Assembly: GCA_003451715.1 (NCBI GenBank)
Contig: DMJN01000314.1
Location: 1 to 24,687, forward strand
From: Gammaproteobacteria bacterium
GTDB lineage: Bacteria > Pseudomonadota > Gammaproteobacteria > Pseudomonadales > Pseudohongiellaceae
DNA: 24,687 nucleotides
Direction of reading: 5' to 3'
Part shown: piece by piece, positions 22,914-24,687 of the stretch
Layout: every line of letters begins with the position of its first letter
Numbering within the stretch: the first letter of the stretch is position 1
The notes under the pieces: model-generated
The model's database searches: none
What the model saw: only the letters and a program-made list of their open reading frames with translations
Told to the model about the DNA's origin: nothing
Position numbers and translations under genes: made by a program

Positions 22914-22944
22914 AAAGAAAGGGCGCATTAAGCGCCCTTTCTTT
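22914..22944 (+). terminator. strong bidirectional rho-independent terminator
   Basis: A perfect 13-pair stem has left arm 22914-22926 (AAAGAAAGGGCGC), loop ATTAA and right arm 22932-22944 (GCGCCCTTTCTTT). The A/T-rich outer ends give T-runs in both directions. It lies 55 bases after the diheme cytochrome stop and 53 bases before the stop of the convergent gene at 22998, so it can end both transcripts. Confidence 0.88.
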
Positions 22945-22997
22945 CTTGCTTGGTTTAGGTAAGGACTTATCAGTAGCTACTCAACTCACTCCTCTAG

Positions 22998-24687
22998 CTA
23001 ATTTGTCGCAAGTCCCTCGACACCCTCGCTGGGATCGTATTCCGGGTCGATACAGAAGATCTCCAGCACACCGCCCTCGAGGGCCGCTGGTGGGAGAGGA
23101 TTGTTGGAAGCACACACCTTTCCATCAGCGCTGAAAACCATATCCCGTGTGTAGGTGCCTTCCAGCGGCATGGGATAGACAATAAAGCGTTCCTCACTCG
23201 GAATAAACCGATAGGTCCGGTCAGTCATGTTCTCGTTGATCCAGACATCCTGGGTGTCTGGATGCACGCCGAGTGCATAGGGTGCGGGCCGAATGCCTTC
23301 CGCGAATCCAGGCATGTCATAGACGGTGACGTCAAAGCCATCGGATACATCGACTTTAGCCAGCTGGCCCTCCGAATAACCTGATACCCAGAGCGTACCT
23401 TCCTTATCGAAACGCATACGACGAGGGCCACGAATGACAGAGTCATACTCGGTGATCTCCAGAGTCTCCGGATCGATTCGTCCTACCTTGTCGGCGAACA
23501 GACGACCGTACCACATGGCGTCATCGATCGGGTTGATATCAACTCCATAAGGCTGCGTTGCAGCGCTGAGAATGCCGTTGCCTACTCTACCGCCCGGCAA
23601 ATCGATTATGGTGAACTCACCCGTGGTGGGATCGAGTTTTCCAACGTGCTCAGATCCGGCGAAGGTAATCCACACATCACCATTCTTGGCGGTGCGCAGC
23701 GTGTGAGGGTAGCGGGCACCTGTGTCTTCAGGAACTTTGAAGGACGGCTCCCACTGGTCAGTGTTGGGATTAAATACACCGATGCTGGTGTCGTTGGTGT
23801 TGGTTACGTAGTACTTGCCATCCAGACCGAAAGCCAATGAGTGCGGGCCTTTCGCCAGGCTGGGGTCGAAGTCACCCAGGTCATCATCGCTTACGATGGG
23901 CGAGCCCAGGTGATATTTCATCGCCAGCGAGTCTTTCTGCTGCACATACTTGGATTCGCCGGTTTCCGGATCGGTAACCACCATGTGATCGAAGACCTGG
24001 TCCACTGTATAGATAATGCCGGTCTCGGGGTGAATGATTGAATCATGGGGTACATAAGCTGGGGTAATTGCATACTCGTAGATTTTTGCCGTATCCAGCG
24101 CTTCGTCAATGGGAAACTGCGGCCGTAGCATCAGTGGCTCATCTTTAAAGCCTTCTGCCAATAATTTAACCCGTTCGTCTCTCAACTCTTCATCGAAATT
24201 TCGATACATGCGATGCATTCGAATCGTAGTTGCCAGCCAATATTCTGCATTTCCGGGATGACGGCTGTAGTTGTTGCCAAGCTGGTGGCAGGACAGGCAG
24301 TCGCGCTGAAACTGGTAACGATTGAAATTGGCATCATCCCCTTCTTCGAAAGGCAGGCTGCCGAAATGATAGGCCGCTGGCAGGCTATTGGAGATTTCCA
24401 TCAGATCGGTCATAGGTTCCATGACCACATCGACAGTGGCTTCGCCAGTCAAGGTGACGCTCGCCATTTCGTCTTTGAAGTATGGCAGACGCGTCCTGAT
24501 GCTGAGAGCTCCTTCCAATATCGTAACCAGCGTGTATTCACCAGCAGCGTTGGTATAGACAACCTCGGATACGACGGATTGCGCATCTGTGACTCTGACC
24601 ATCACACCATGCATCGGATTGCCAGCACTGTCCTTAATGACACCGGACAGGGTATTGGCGTTTGCAGACATCGTCAGCAAGGCGCTG
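22998..24687 (-). CDS. exported carboxypeptidase-regulatory-like / heme c / Vgb-like beta-propeller protein (N-terminus cut by window edge)
   Basis: The gene runs off the right edge. The frame is still open there and the first visible residues (ALLTMSANA) look like the end of a signal peptide, so the TTG at 24680 is probably not the start. Counting from that TTG, residues ~11-88 are a carboxypeptidase-regulatory-like beta domain (SGVIKDSAGNPMHGVMVRVT). CLSCH at 128-132 is a heme c site (FQRDCLSCHQLGNNYSRHP). From ~200 on there are beta-propeller repeats of the virginiamycin B lyase (Vgb) type: HSLAFGLDGKYYVTNTND, PHTLRTAKNGDVWITFAG, QPYGVDINPIDDAMWYGR, RRMRFDKEGTLWVSGYSEG and APYALGVHPDTQDVWINE. 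The fusion suggests a periplasmic redox or binding protein rather than an antibiotic lyase. The substrate is unknown. Confidence 0.82.
   Translation of the reverse strand, partial: SALLTMSANANTLSGVIKDSAGNPMHGVMVRVTDAQSVVSEVVYTNAAGEYTLVTILEGALSIRTRLPYFKDEMASVTLTGEATVDVVMEPMTDLMEISNSLPAAYHFGSLPFEEGDDANFNRYQFQRDCLSCHQLGNNYSRHPGNAEYWLATTIRMHRMYRNFDEELRDERVKLLAEGFKDEPLMLRPQFPIDEALDTAKIYEYAITPAYVPHDSIIHPETGIIYTVDQVFDHMVVTDPETGESKYVQQKDSLAMKYHLGSPIVSDDDLGDFDPSLAKGPHSLAFGLDGKYYVTNTNDTSIGVFNPNTDQWEPSFKVPEDTGARYPHTLRTAKNGDVWITFAGSEHVGKLDPTTGEFTIIDLPGGRVGNGILSAATQPYGVDINPIDDAMWYGRLFADKVGRIDPETLEITEYDSVIRGPRRMRFDKEGTLWVSGYSEGQLAKVDVSDGFDVTVYDMPGFAEGIRPAPYALGVHPDTQDVWINENMTDRTYRFIPSEERFIVYPMPLEGTYTRDMVFSADGKVCASNNPLPPAALEGGVLEIFCIDPEYDPSEGVEGLATN

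Noticed and set aside
1..24687. CRISPR array, tRNA or rRNA genes, insertion sequence, prophage or defence genes.
   Set aside because: No regularly spaced repeats, tRNA-like cloverleaf, transposase, integrase or phage protein was seen by eye on either strand.

Overview
The window looks like a chromosome segment of a free-living, probably marine, Gram-negative heterotroph, most likely a gammaproteobacterium. The basis is the very high share of exported proteins (Sec, Tat and lipoprotein signals), two PQQ dehydrogenases with fused cytochrome c, and a cytochrome b561 / DUF1924 / diheme cytochrome c group. The assignment is an inference from gene content; there is no rRNA or other marker gene here.

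Left edge (1-1156): mostly non-coding or decayed DNA. The minus strand carries a plausible 31-residue one-helix membrane peptide, followed by a small membrane protein whose reading frame is broken by one base. A further short open frame near 940-1087 may be a gene remnant.

Ribose / nucleoside block (1157-9827): an exported nucleoside hydrolase; a divergent exported ADP-ribosylglycohydrolase-family protein; ribokinase; a complete ribose-type ABC importer (binding lipoprotein, double ATPase, permease); and a second exported nucleoside hydrolase. Read together, the exported hydrolases would release ribose from nucleosides and possibly from ADP-ribose-like compounds outside the cytoplasm. The importer would take up the ribose and ribokinase would make ribose-5-phosphate. 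No regulator and no RbsD mutarotase is present.

Middle (9917-18977): an exported parallel beta-helix protein on the minus strand; a plus-strand run of a Tat-exported DUF1330 protein, an exported RidA-like protein and a PQQ dehydrogenase-cytochrome c fusion; a minus-strand exported protein of a family I cannot name; and a second PQQ dehydrogenase-cytochrome c fusion. The two dehydrogenases differ at the residue that separates lanthanide-type (Asp-x-Asp) from calcium-type (Asp-x-Ser/Ala) enzymes, so they may form a metal-responsive pair.

Right part (18978-24687): a TerB-like protein; a membrane-anchored XRE-type HTH protein; a minus-strand electron-transfer operon (cytochrome b561, DUF1924 monoheme cytochrome, diheme cytochrome c); a divergent second diheme cytochrome that is collinear with the first; a strong bidirectional terminator; and a truncated exported protein combining a carboxypeptidase-regulatory-like domain, a CxxCH heme site and a Vgb-like beta-propeller. 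I saw no tRNA, rRNA, CRISPR array, insertion sequence or prophage gene.
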